Shown piece by piece: positions 53,301-64,000 of a stretch of DNA of 64,000 bases. The position numbers and the translations under genes are program-made. The notes beneath the pieces were generated by a model. It did no database searches. It saw nothing but the letters and a program-made list of their open reading frames with translations, and had not been told where the DNA came from. This DNA comes from Asterochloris sp. CNOR1 (lineage: Eukaryota; Chlorophyta; Trebouxiophyceae; Trebouxiales; Trebouxiaceae): assembly GCA_963969365.1 (NCBI GenBank), contig OZ017760.1, forward strand, positions 992,001 to 1,056,000. The letters are read 5' to 3'. How positions within the stretch are numbered: the stretch's first letter is position 1; each line of letters starts with the position of its first letter.

Positions 53301-56300
53301 AGGAGGCACGGGGAGGGCTGTGGAGGCAGGCAGGCAATGCCAGACTGTAGGCACATCTCGGCAGCATCGTTGCAGCTGTATTGAAGGGGACACCAACCAG
53401 CAGATATGAAGGTGGGCCTAGCAGAGGGGCTTGTATGAGGCAGCAGGTACGGGAGCCAGCAAAGTGGACCACAGGCAGCTGAGGCTCTGCCCGTCGCGTG
53501 ACACATGCGCAGAGACGGTGCTCTGAGCCCACCTGCCAGTCTGCCACGTAATTGGCAGTGATGCTGATGTAGCCGACGGGGGCGTCAAACCACACGTAGA
53601 GCACTTTGTCCTCATACCCCGCATGGGGAACAGGGGTGCCCCACTTCAGGTCACGGGTGATGCAGCGCTGCTTGAGGCCGTCTCGCATCCAGGCATTGGT
53701 GGTCTGCAGGCACACAGATGGCTGAGGTGGCTGACATGCCCGAGCTGGCCTGGCTGGCTGAGCCATCTCAGGTGGCAGGCCCCCTGCAGGCACTAATAAT
53801 CTGCAGGCGCATGGTGGTCATGCGACGACGCGCGAGGGTCTGTGACCTGACTATCCCTTCAGGCATCATTGATCTGCAGGCACACAGGCCTCCGTCAGGA
53901 CGCCTGCTGGGTGAACCTCCTCAGGTGGTGGCGGGCCACCTGCAGGCAACGATGCTCTGCAGGAGCACAGGTTTGTCTCAGGACGCACTGACTCAGCGGT
54001 TTGAGAGATGCCCCAGAAACTGCTCACGGGGCTACTGTTGCACTGTGGATACCCCCGCTTCAACAAGAGACATTGCCTCCTCAGGCAACAGGGCCCCTGC
54101 AGGCTCTGAGGATCTGCAGACGCATGGCGATCAACGGGGCCCCTGCAGGGCCTGCACCCTGAGCATTCACACAAGAAGCTGGCAGGGCACCTCCAGAGAC
54201 TACTGGCTGAGCGTGCCTTGCAGCAAAGGCTGGAATGGCCTATGCCAGGCGTGGAGGCCCTCCCAGGGCTTGTCCCTGGTAGCTAGAGCTGGCCAATCTT
54301 CAACCTGGTAGCTAGAGCTGGCCAATCTTCAACCTGGTAGCTAGAGCTGGCCAATCAGTTCAAATGCTGCTTGCTGGAGGCAATGCAGTCTGGGCTGCGA
54401 CATCCTAGGTGTGATGCATCCACACACTGCACTAGAAAGGGGCACAAATAAATCACACCAGGCCACATCTGCCTGGCAGCTCACCTCGATGCACTTGCTG
54501 CATCAACCCTGAGCCAAGAACATGAAACTGCATGATGCTCCACCCCAGACCTTGCCTCACAGAGGAGGCAGCAGGTCCCCACCTGGACACAGTTGCTGCT
54601 CCAGCCCCCAGCCTGGGAGGTGCGCGTGATGTACTCCTGCAGCTTGGGCTGCAGCTCGGGCAGATCCAGGAACATGTGCCGCGTCTGGCGCACCACAGGC
54701 GTGGTCCCCGTCAGGGCACACTTGGGCCGGATCAGCTCTGTGGGGTTCAGCAGGTTGCCGCAGCTGTCACATTGGTCCCCTCTGGCGTCCTGCAGGGGTG
54801 CAGGTGGAGCTGTCAGGTGCAGGGCAGGCAAAGCACAAGGGTGCTTGGCAGCTCTATGTGCCAATCTTGCCACCGTCACGCACAGGCAGGCATGGAATAT
54901 GCACATGCCCTTTTGCACTTGTCCTCAAGCCGTCCTGCAAGCACATTTAATCAAAGCTTGAGGGCAGTCCAAGGTGAGAGCAGCACAGGCAGCGAACAGG
55001 GTGCCACCGCTTTTGTCCTCATCCTTGCAGCGTTCCAGAGCCAGGCAAGTTTAACACCAGCGGGGCCACTGAACATGTCTGATTGCTCTCCAGTGGGCCC
55101 CAAGCAGCATGTAGCAGCTAGAGCTGCCAGCATTCCAAGAAAGCAACCAGTCCAAACTTGAAGTGGGCAGAACAAGGCAGGCAGCAGGCAGCAATTAGAC
55201 GTGCAGGAGGCAGCAGGCAGCTTGTCCTGCACGTCTGATTGCTGCCTGTACCAAGAGATTGCAGACATCGTGGAGATCCACAGTGCAGTGAGATGGCCCT
55301 CACCTCGTAGCCACACTTTGGGCAAGTCCCTGTCACAAAGCGGTCTGCTAGGAACTTTCCAGCAGCCTCGCTGTACAGCTGCTCAATGGTCTGCTCCTGC
55401 AGCTGGCCGGTGTCCTCCAGTCTCTTGAAGAGAGCCTGCATGTAGCCCCAAGCCACCTGGTTTTCTGGCAGCACCTGGACAGCCCATTGAGCCACGTAGA
55501 GCAAAACTGCCCATATGCTCATTGCCAAGATGAATCTCATAGTTGTTTGTGTTGCAGCTTGATAGCAGTAGCAGGCTCCCTTATCAGCACACTCTGACTG
55601 CCTGCAGATTTGCATCTCAGAGATGCAGGCGGGTCAGGAGTTGGCCACACTCACAATCTCTCCACCTACTATCAAGTGGTGCCCCAGAACTGAGGGCCTT
55701 TGGCAGTAGCACTGCCAGCCCTACTGCAGGATTGCTGTCTGCCATCAAGTGTCGGGAACACAGGCAGCAGCCCTGTCAGCTGCCAAGTGGGCCGGCTGGA
55801 GGCATACTGATACCATGACGCACAGCAGCGACACGTGCTGGACTGCAGCTGAGGGGGACAAAAGTGCTAGCCTACCTGCGCAATCTCTGTTTGCTGCCAG
55901 GTGGGGGTCCGCCCGAAATGGTCAAAGCCGATGTCAAACCACTGGTAGATCTCAGCATGGATCTTGTGGTACTTGTCACAGATCTGCTGGGGCGTGACGC
56001 CCTCCTCTAGTGCCTGCAGTGTACAGAGCAGGCTAGGCTTCTGGCACGTAAGAAGCTGAGTTGAACCTCATCTCCTCTGGTGCACTCTCCAGGTTTCCAG
56101 ATGTCAGGAGCCAAGAGCCATTGCGGTCAAGCTGCAGCACGATGCTGCAGCAGCAAGCGATCAAGTGCTGTGCACCATGCTGGACCTGGCAGCCAATGCA
56201 TCTGAGAAGCCAACAGGGCTGAGAAGCAGAGGGGCCAGCCTCTGGCAGCCTCATGCAGTACGCCTCAATGCTGCTGTTCCAGCAAATTGCTGCATACCGC

Positions 56301-57828
56301 ATAAGCCGGAGTGCAGCCCACCTTGGTCTCAGTGGCTGTCCCATACTCGTCTGTGCCACAGATGTAGATGCAGTTGTAACCCCTGCTGCGGCAGAAGCGG
56401 GCATAGCAATCGGCGCTGAGCACGCAGCCGATGATGTTGCCCAAGTGGGGCACGTTGTTCACATAGGGAAGGGCGCTGGTGATCATTACATTGCGCTGCC
56501 CTGCACAAGCACAGCAGATCATGTGTCAGCAAATTTGACGCTGCCCACAGTGAGGCAGATGCTTGACATACTGCAGGGGGGTGCTGTCACTACCACATTG
56601 CACTGACCAGAAGGCACAGCAGTCTGCAACTGAGCATTAAGACCCAGTCCAGGCACATTATGCAAATAGTGGAGATCACAGGCTGCTTTCAGGACTTTCA
56701 ACTGCCCGCAGAAGCAAAAAAATGCTACGACTGTGTGCTTGCCAGCATTCTCAGTAAGGGAGCATCTTGCGTGAAACAGACCTGTCCTCAGTGCTTCACA
56801 GATCTTGTGAGGCCGTGCAATGCAGAGCAGCCAAGTGCAGCGCAACAGGCAGCACCCGGGCTGTCATGACAGAGGGTGCAACACAAGCAAGCAGCCACTG
56901 CTATCAATGTGGCTGGCCTCCTTTGCAGAAGCCGGCATGGGCCACAATGGTCTTCAGGCCACTCTCACGTCAAAAACGATGGTTTCATCAGTGCTTGGTG
57001 TCGAGTGTTGCAGCTCACCCTGTATGGGCAGGCGCGGGATGCCTGCAGACGTGCTGGTGGCAGGGGGCACCTGGAGACTGCTGACTGGCTGCCCCTTCAG
57101 AACCTGCTGCAGGCCCTTCTGGAATGCAGGCTGCTGCTCCAAGCCATGTAGGTACTGCTGCACATCAGTGCCAAGCTCCCCCTGAAGAAGGACAAGGTGC
57201 CTGTGAATTGGGCTTTCAGCAGCGCATCACTGCCAGCACCTGATACCTTACATCAGTCTGCTGGCAGGAACACCTGTGCAAAGAAGCAGGGCACGGCTTC
57301 CAATGTGGGACTAGAGGCCCCAGCACCTGTATATTGTGGGGGGAGAGGTTTGCTGCAGGGGCATTCACCTCTGACAGCCGCGTGAGCGTGGCAAACAACA
57401 CAACGTCTGCCAGTGTTGCCTGGTGTCCAACAAGCCACCTCCTGCCCTTGACAGCGGGGGCCAGCTCAGCACAGGCTGCCCTGCGCTGCTCCCTGAGACC
57501 TCGAACTGCCGCCCGCAGCGATGCTGCCTCCCACTCAACCCATTGCAGCACCTGGAGCCTGGCTGCCTCTGGCAAAAGCGCCTGACCGCCTGCAAGAAGC
57601 CAGCAGCAACTCATGTGATGCTATGGTGTCAGTGCAGATTGCTCAGACTGCTCTCTTATCACCTATAAACCTTGCAGCTGCACCAGCATCCTGCAGCACT
57701 GTGCCATCGCTGAGCTTCAGCGAGATCGATGGTGCTCCATCTTGACTCTGTATCTCATGACCGCCGATGACTGCTGCAATGACCACCTTGAGGGCCTCAG
57801 CATCGCCCGCTGGGTATGCCAGCTCCAT
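47322..57828 (-). CDS. MetRS: Methionyl-tRNA synthetase with GST-like N-terminus and EMAP-II-like C-terminus
   Basis: Charges tRNA-Met in the cytosol. Start ATG 57828; exon 1 ends at 57,663. Residues 1 to about 150 form a GST-like domain ([40 protein letters not shown]). The class I catalytic core begins at 56.5 kb ([19 protein letters not shown], with HLGN as HIGH motif) and includes the zinc knuckles CPKC (55.3 kb) and CDSC (54.77 kb), [12 protein letters not shown] (53.6 kb), [16 protein letters not shown] (53.15 kb) and the KMSKS motif as KFSKS (52.7 kb). The anticodon-binding helices are at 51.9-49.6 kb. A Lys/Ala/Gln-rich linker (49.15-48.9 kb) leads to an EMAP-II/Arc1p tRNA-binding domain ([20 protein letters not shown], 48.9-48.5 kb; [20 protein letters not shown], 48.15 kb), ending GGGIK-stop. 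Intermediate exon limits are approximate. Confidence 0.9.
54277..54356 (+). repeat. Tandem repeat in MetRS intron, three units of about 29 bp
   Basis: TGGTAGCTAGAGCTGGCCAATC occurs three times in a row, joined by TTCAACC. Confidence 0.85.
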
Positions 57829-58162
57829 CAACGTTTCTCAGCAGTCAGCTGCTGGGTGCCCAGCTGAGCTTATCTGACTGGCAGATCACCACTTCTGAAT
57901 CCCTCAGCTGTGGCTTTATAACTTACGCACACAGCCCGTTGCCATGCAAAGAGTCAGCACAGGGTGCAGGTGAGGGTGCAGACTTTGGCCCAGATCGCTT
58001 TTGTTGCCGCCTGGTGCTGCAACGTTGAGTTTGGGCTGCAGCTGCACTGGCATTTGGCCCAGTAGGCTACTCAGCAAGCTTCCAGAGAGAGATGGGTCCA
58101 AGACCGGCCATCTGACCCGCAGACACACAACACAAGCAGCCAGTGATGGGTAAGCGAGCTGT
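57829..58162. promoter_or_regulatory. Bidirectional promoter region MetRS / CGL160-like
   Basis: Only 334 bp separates the start codons of two divergently transcribed host genes, so both promoters must lie here. No TATA box is evident. Function inferred from layout. Confidence 0.5.
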
Positions 58163-59317
58163 TTGCAATCGACAACTGGCCTCATGGTCACCTCTTTACT
58201 CATTCCCAGCAAGATTTGCAGGTTTGCAGACATGTCCAGCAGCAGGCATCTTCCGTCAGGAGAGGCAAGGCTTACGGCCGCCAGGCCCTTGGCAACACCC
58301 CAGACAACAGCAGCCCCTCAGACAGACCCCAAGCAGGCTGCCCTGGAGGCATACGACACCATGAAGCTGGACATGCTGGGCAGGTCCAGGCGGTTCGGGG
58401 GCTTCCTTGCCCTCTATTGTTGGCTTACTCTGTCTGGTTCGGTGAGCTCTGCACCTGCTGGCAGTCCTGCAACTACGGATCAGCTCTTTGCATATGACTC
58501 TGCCAGGCTCAGCAAGAGCTGCACCTGCAGACATCCTTGTGCCAGCTCTCCTCTGCCCTAATTCCCATTGACACATGCTCCTGACTGAGTCCTGGTGATG
58601 AAGCCTGTGGCTGCATCTCTCAACCTGATTCTCTCTGCAGGCTGCTCTGTGTGTGTTGCTGGGCACGGCGGGGTGCAATGTCTACCTTAGGCTGATGCAG
58701 CAGCAAGTGGATGCTGTGAGCCCTGACGATGAAATTCCCATCTGGCGGGCAGAGGACAGCACAGGCCCATTCAGGTCGCTTGCCATTGCAGCAGCGGCAT
58801 ACAGGTAGTCAATTGGTCTAATTCGACACCATGCCTGAGCACACAGCTCGGCAGTGCAGCCAGCAAGTGACACCCACTACCCACCCTGAGCAGCAAGCAC
58901 CTGACACTGTGCACCCATCCTCAAGAGTAGTCTGCTGCTGTGCAGGGCTGCCCTGAGGCCACGCCTTCTGGTTCCTATTGGGCTTGCAGCTGCCATGTGG
59001 GCATTCAACCACCAGACTGACGGCGCCCTGTCCTTGAGGGACGAGGGCTGCTTGCTTCTGGGGTTCCTGTCTTACAAGGTGGGGCTCTGATAATACTTGT
59101 ACAATCAAAGGCTGCAGTTGAAGGCTGACAGCTTTTCTTATCGCTCTACTGCATGCAGGCTTCTCAGTTTATGGCAGTCTGGGACAGCAATCAAAACAGC
59201 ACTGAGCCCAGCTTGCCACCACGGCCTATGAAAGACTTTCAGTCTGAAAGAGACGAGCTGACACTGGAGCAGGTGCTGGCCAACATTGCCAGCGTCCGTA
59301 CCCTGAAGCGGAAGTAA
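58163..59317 (+). CDS. CGL160: CGL160-like protein, ATP synthase assembly factor (AtpI/Unc1-like domain)
   Basis: Exons 58163-58441, 58641-58804, 58946-59078 and 59159-59317 join in phase to 735 nt, 244 residues (237 if the ATG at 58,184 is used). The N-terminus is Ser/Arg/Thr-rich and suits a chloroplast transit peptide. Hydrophobic segments follow: GGFLALYCWLTLSGSAAL, then ALCVLLGTAGCNVYLRLMQQ, then RLLVPIGLAAAMWAFN and LLLGFLSYK. The pattern, with VYLRLM..VD, the LVP segment and GFLSYKASQF, agrees with the ATP synthase protein I-type C-terminal domain of CGL160, a thylakoid membrane protein needed for assembly of the CF1-CFo ring. The assignment rests on these segments, since the N-terminal part is poorly conserved in the family. 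Divergent from MetRS and convergent with RBBP5, whose stop is 49 bp away. Confidence 0.65.
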
Positions 59318-59366
59318 ATCCGCTGACTGTAACTACTCAGCTGCATGCAATGCTGTGCTGGACTTG

Positions 59367-62300
59367 TCACTTTTTCCGTTTTCGCCTCCTGCTGCTCTTA
59401 TCCTCTGACGGCACCATGTCTGTGTCTCCATCTGCATCTGTCAAGCCTGACTCTGACGGTGCTGAGCTCACATTAGATTGAGGTTGTCCCCTGGCTGGCC
59501 CTGCATCTGAACAGGGCAGGCATGCCTTGCTTGCATGCATAGTGTAAGCTATGTCAATCTGTCATTTGGAGGAATAAATGGACCCTGCACATCATTCATT
59601 GCAGGCTGATCTTCAGCATTGAGCATTGAGCACTGAGTCATGCAGAGCAGCAACCTGCACTTGCACAGCTCCCTTCATGCCCAGGGCGCCTCACCTGAGG
59701 GATCGCCTGTGTCTGCAGCAGACTGTGATATGCTGGGGCCCTGCTGCTCGTCCACTGTGTCCCCCAGCCTGATGCCTTCCTGGTATCCACCACCGTCTTC
59801 AGGGGCCTCTGCAGGCAGGGTTGCAGCCCTGCAGCAGCATCAGATGCTGCTTAGCACCACCTGTGGCTCGCTCAGAGGCTACTCTGCGGGCGCACACAGA
59901 CAGCATCACAGGGCTGTCTGGCAGGACCCCTGCCTCACTGTTGCAATGCTTGGATGTGTGAGCATACAGCATTGGCTGTCCAGCAAATTCTTCAGGTAAA
60001 CACGGCTCTACGCTGGGCTATATATGACAGTCACCTGTCCAGAAAAGGTGTATGCCACAGCAGTCAGGTGGGCTGGCTTACCTCCCCCCAGGCAAGCTCG
60101 GCACTCTCTGTTTCCAGCAACACTCTCTCTCTGCTTGTGGATGCAGAAACATAGGTGCAGGCTGTCAGCATGGACTCACTGGACCCTGGGCAGGCACTCT
60201 GCCTCAAGCTCCCTGCGACTGCTCTGCCTGTGAACGAGAATTGACAGGCACAGCTGGACTGCATAAGCCCACTGTCTCAGGCAGGGGCCCTGGCAACAGA
60301 AGGGGGCCCTCCTTCTGTTGCCAGCACACAGTCTGCTTGTGCATGAAGAGTGACAGGCGCAACTGGACGGCACAGACCCAGCCTCCTTGCATGAATCAAG
60401 TCTCCATGGGGCAGCTGCTCTGCCTCCTGCCTGTGAACGATAAAGAGCATGCATCCAGCAGCTCGCAGGTGAAGACATCTTCTCAAGAGCAGTCTGTGTG
60501 TCAGAATCCCTGGAGGGCGCACCCTTCCTGGGGCGGCCGCGCAGCCTCCTGCCTGTGGATGATGACTGGTAGGTGCATCAAGTCCTGTGCATCGTCCTCA
60601 TCATCGCTGCTCAGGGTGGGTGCTGGGTCAGCAGCCACAATGTCCACCTCTACATCCTCTGCAGGCAGGCAGCAGCACTCATGCTACTGGTGCTGCCTCC
60701 AACGTGGTCCTTTAAACAAAGACGGGCGTCTGCTGAGCGTGGACCCTGCGTCAGGTGTCACAACATCCACATCTGCGTGCTCTGCAGTGCAAAGCAGGTG
60801 CTGCCAGGGTAGCACTTGTGGACAGCTTGCCCCAGCAAGCTCCAGTTGTGGATAGCTGGCCTCAGCAAGCTCCACTCCCGTCTCCCGTGCAGCACATGGC
60901 AATGTGGCAATACATGAGAGGGTCAGCTGATGTGAGCACTATTGCAGCAGCAAGCTCGAAGTCAGGAGTCATGATGACACAGAAAAGCACTGGCTGGGCG
61001 CCTAACAAGATGCACCACCCAGCACTATGAGAGGCACTGCGTTGCGGCGGCACTGGCTTCCTTGCCAGCTGCTCTGATCGTGACCAAATGCTGACGTGAA
61101 TGCCTGGCAGCACATTATAAAAGCAGTTGCTGCCCTCATCAAGCCTGCGCATGCATTGTCCAGTTTGCACTGCACCGGCCCCTCTGCAACCATAGAGCTG
61201 TTGCCTCTGGCACCCTTGCCAGCTGCCTCAACCCCGTCCACCTCCCATGATGCACAGTCTTTTTGGTCAGCTGCAGCATGGGGAGGTGCATCGTGCACAG
61301 GCTCCTAAAGACGCTCAATAGAAGTGCTAGCATCTTTAGCCGCCTTGCTCCTTGCTTGTTGCCGTCTACACGCAGTCAGCCGTTCAGTGGCAGCGCTGGC
61401 TGCCGTCTTAGTGCGCGGCCCCCAGAGCGAGAGCATCGGCTCACTGGCTCAACGTCAGCGCTGGCGGGTGTGCATGCAATGCCAATCTGTTGAACACATC
61501 TTGAGCAGCTCACCTCCTGGAGCAGCATATAGATCTCCCTGGTCCATGTGTGCATTCCATTCAGCTCACACAATGCAGACTTGTCCCCAGCAGCGCTGAA
61601 GCATCGAGAGCCGTCTTTACCGTGCCAGCCTTGTGCTTGCTGACATGAAACACGCCCTCCTGCTCCAACTGGCGGCCTGAGACTTCCCAAATGCGCACTC
61701 ACATCGAGGCTCCCCATGCAAGAGTCCACCCTCATGTCTCCAGCAGCGCTGGAAGCCTTAGCCCTGTCAGCTTCCTGGTGCACATGCCCCATGCACAGGC
61801 CCCGGCACAGCTCACCAGCAGCGCTGGCGGCCTTGGCGGCCGCCTTGGCCTTGTCAGCCTCTCGCTCATTGACGTCAAACTCGTCCTCCTGTTCCACCAG
61901 TTCAATGTTCTCCTCCAGCTCTTCAAAGTCGGGGGCGAAGGCGCTCCAGTTCTCAGCGTAAACTTGGGCCCACAGGTAGATCTGCAGCATGAGGGGCAGG
62001 TTGGTCTGCAATTCATCTCTCTTCCTCAACCTACAGCACGGCCCACAGCTGGGTCTGCAGGACCACAAAGCCACTCTCAGCATTGGTCGGCAGGCACTTA
62101 CTGCAGCTCTGTGAGCCGGGGCTGCTGCAGTGCAGATGGGGTTCGGATGTCAGCATGCATCGGGCAGGCAAGCGTTTCTGCAAGGGGCAGGGCTGCAGTG
62201 GGAAGGGCAAGGGGTCCCAGGGGATGCTGCTGCCTTCTGTGAGGGGCAAGGAGGATGCACACTGATCCTGAGCAGATGATGCTGAGGTTCAGTATGCAAA

Positions 62301-64000
62301 GCTCTGGGGCAGGGGACAGGCACTCCCTACCTTGCCCGTGACGGACACAGAGAGCAGTGTGGGGCTGTGAGGGTGCCACTGCGTGTCCTGGATGCCCTCC
62401 TTGGGACCTGCAGAAGCACCTTGTGATCATCAGTCAACATGTGCCAATGCAGCTAGCAAAGAGTGCTAAGGAGGACAAGCAAAGCTGCGCCACAAACAAC
62501 TCATCATCAGGCAAAACTGTGCATCCTGTGGCAGAGGTGGGCTCAGCACTTGCTCGATTGTGGTGCGGGCGCACGATCTTTTCCCTGCAAAAAGCAACCG
62601 TGTGTTCACATTGCAGGCAACTTGCTGTCATTTGTGCACCATAGGCGTGTTGCCTTCATTGCAGAAGCTCCTGCAAGAACTCGTCACAAATGGCTACTTT
62701 ACACCCATCCATTTGAAGAGGCAGAGCCCACTCTCCCACATGGGCTCTTAGCTGCCAGTAGTGGCGTCCATGCTGTTCAGCACAGCAGTGCCGGTCAGGC
62801 ATCAAGCAAGTGGCAACACTGGGTGAGGATGCAGACTACTCCCTTACCCTCAAGAATACGCTCCAGGCCGCCTGTGACGGTGTTCCATATATACAGGAGG
62901 TGCTCTGCCTTGACGGCGCTTGGCCCCACAAGGTGCTCAGTGTCATGGCTGATGCAGGGGCTGCGCCACTGGCAGCGCGTGACCTCGTCGCGGAACTCTC
63001 GGATGGGCCAAGCTGCTGGGGTGTTTGGGCACAGCATGGAGCCCTGCTTGACTGCCTGCGGGCAACATAACCCAGCCTTGCCGATGTCATGTTGGCTATG
63101 GGCACACCAGTCCAACATGGTGCACGGCTGGGTCTTGGGGATCCAGGAGGAAGCCCTGCTTGACCGCCTTTGGCTGGCAGGGCATCAATCAGTGAGAACG
63201 GCACTACAGCCCTGCACATTGCCCCAAATAGAGGGTAGGAGGCCACCTTGGACTGGCTGTGTTGCCCAACTCAGTGCTTCAGCAGCAACTTCCATCGAGG
63301 ACTCAGGAGGGCAAGTACTTGTACCTGACCTGCAGTCAGCTACAATAAGGAGGCTTGCTGCAGCCTGTGTTGCATGCATGCCTGGACCAGCAAGGCAACC
63401 TCCCCATAAGGACTCAAGGAGCACCCACCTTGGCTGCCGCCACCTTCTGCTGCGCCTGTGCCAGGGTGAAAGATGGCTGCTGCAGCAGCTGCACGGCTGG
63501 GGTCAGCTCCAGCAGTTTTATGCTGCGATCCTGGCAGCTCAGCAGCAGGTGGCTGCCTGAGCGGCTCTGCCGCATCTCCATGATGCGTGTCGCGCCAGCC
63601 ACCTGCACCAATGCCCGCTCTCCATGTCATGCAATCAGCTTTTCATTCTGGGTGACGATCTGCATGCACTTGTCAGGCAGCAGTCGCCTGTGTCTATTGC
63701 AGCGCCTGCAATTTGGCCGGGGCATTTGTGCAGCGGTCCACAGGAGCAGGTGCTGCAGCAGATCCATGCCAGGCTTTCCCTGCTAGCGATGGGACCCCAA
63801 GCCCTGCATGAGCTGCCCTTTAATGGTCCAGGCACAGCCTGTCCATTACAAGCAAGCTACCCCCAGCATATCTCATTGTAGGTGGTAAAGCACTTCTGTG
63901 GTAAGCCCACAGTCACAGCAGCACTGTTAGGCTAGCTCACATGCCGCCCAAGTCCGAGCTCTACATCCAGAGCCCTCAAGCAGCCATAGCCTCACCCGAA
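59367..64000 (-). CDS. RBBP5: RBBP5/SWD1-like WD40 subunit of COMPASS, 5' part outside window
   Basis: RBBP5 is a core subunit of the MLL/SET1 H3K4 methyltransferase complex in the nucleus. Visible exons, in gene order: about 63,601-63,431 (a WD repeat with SGSHLLLSCQDRSIKLLEL); about 63,000-62,850 (FRDEVTRCQW and LYIWNTVTGGLERILEG); 62.4 kb (DTQWHPHSPTLLSVSVTGK); and 62.0-61.8 kb (VYAENWSAFAPDFEELEENI and EQEDEFD), nearly the same as the human sequence in that segment. The acidic activation segment at 60.67-60.55 kb (DPAPTLSSDDEDDAQDLM) corresponds to the SSDEE...LYLPI region. The final exon (about 59,470-59,367) ends in a basic SSRRRKRKK tail, likely a nuclear localisation signal. The N-terminal WD repeats are beyond base 64,000. 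Exon limits are approximate. Confidence 0.8.
60160..60560. repeat. Degenerate repeats and a hairpin in RBBP5 intron
   Basis: Blocks containing CTGCCTGTGAACGA, GACAGGCRCAACTGGACKGC and CAGCCTCCTGCCTGTG recur in partial form. A near-perfect inverted repeat (GGCAACAGAAGG and CCTTCTGTTGCC around GGGCCCT) is at about 60,292-60,323. Likely non-coding. Confidence 0.55.

Noticed and set aside
59640-59999. 119-codon frame on +
   Set aside because: Low-complexity Ser/His/Gln-rich, lies in introns of RBBP5 on the other strand, no motif.
62463-63560. 365-codon frame on +
   Set aside because: Antisense to RBBP5 WD-repeat exons that match the family; translation has no recognisable domain.
1-64000. CRISPR array or bacterial operon
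   Set aside because: No regularly spaced repeats of 24-40 bp; introns and gene content are eukaryotic.

Overview
The window reads as nuclear DNA of a eukaryotic green alga, most likely a trebouxiophyte (Coccomyxa- or Chlorella-like; the genus is a guess). The right two thirds carries multi-exon genes with GT-AG introns. These encode zeaxanthin epoxidase with its C-terminal FHA domain, a LOV-domain hybrid histidine kinase, a CGL160-like chloroplast ATP synthase assembly factor, cytosolic methionyl-tRNA synthetase, a DNAJC9-type histone co-chaperone and the COMPASS subunit RBBP5. That combination fits a photosynthetic eukaryote of the green lineage.

Positions 1 to about 18.4 kb look different. 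Genes are short and compact and recall large DNA viruses or Polinton-like elements: the tail of an RNase III, a herpes UL52-like (AEP) primase, a herpes origin-binding-protein-like helicase, a BRO-N/GIY-YIG-like protein, and clusters of small coiled-coil, proline-rich and one-TM proteins that resemble virion components. Neighbouring ORFs are repeatedly joined by overlapping or abutting stop/start codons (ATGA, ATGTCTAA, TGATG, TGAATG, and overlaps of 13, 16 and 62 nt), yet several are interrupted by short spliceosomal introns of 70-207 nt. One intron splits a glycine codon inside the helicase Walker A motif. I read this as an endogenous viral element, or a resident virus-like mobile element, whose left end lies outside the window. 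An F-box gene, a two-exon unknown gene and a J-domain membrane protein lie in the same stretch and may be host genes. A dispersed repeat family recognised by two 12-bp palindromes has copies near 1.3, 13.0, 14.2 and 18.5 kb; the copy at 14.2 kb is broken by an insertion of about 318 bp.

Host side, left to right: a + strand gene (about 19.3-23.5 kb) encoding a REase-like domain fused to a protein kinase (Crinkler-type effector architecture); ZEP on - (24.2-31.2 kb); the LOV histidine kinase on - (31.5 to about 42.9 kb); DNAJC9 on + (43.4-47.3 kb), converging with only 62 bp between stop codons on MetRS on - (47.3-57.8 kb); CGL160-like on + (58.2-59.3 kb), divergent from MetRS across a region of about 0.33 kb; and RBBP5 on -, entering from beyond the right edge and ending at 59,367.

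Exon boundaries given to the base were derived by reading splice sites and checking phase (226-aa gene, helicase, F-box gene, DNAJC9, CGL160-like, LOV core). Boundaries given as 'about' were placed from conserved protein segments only.
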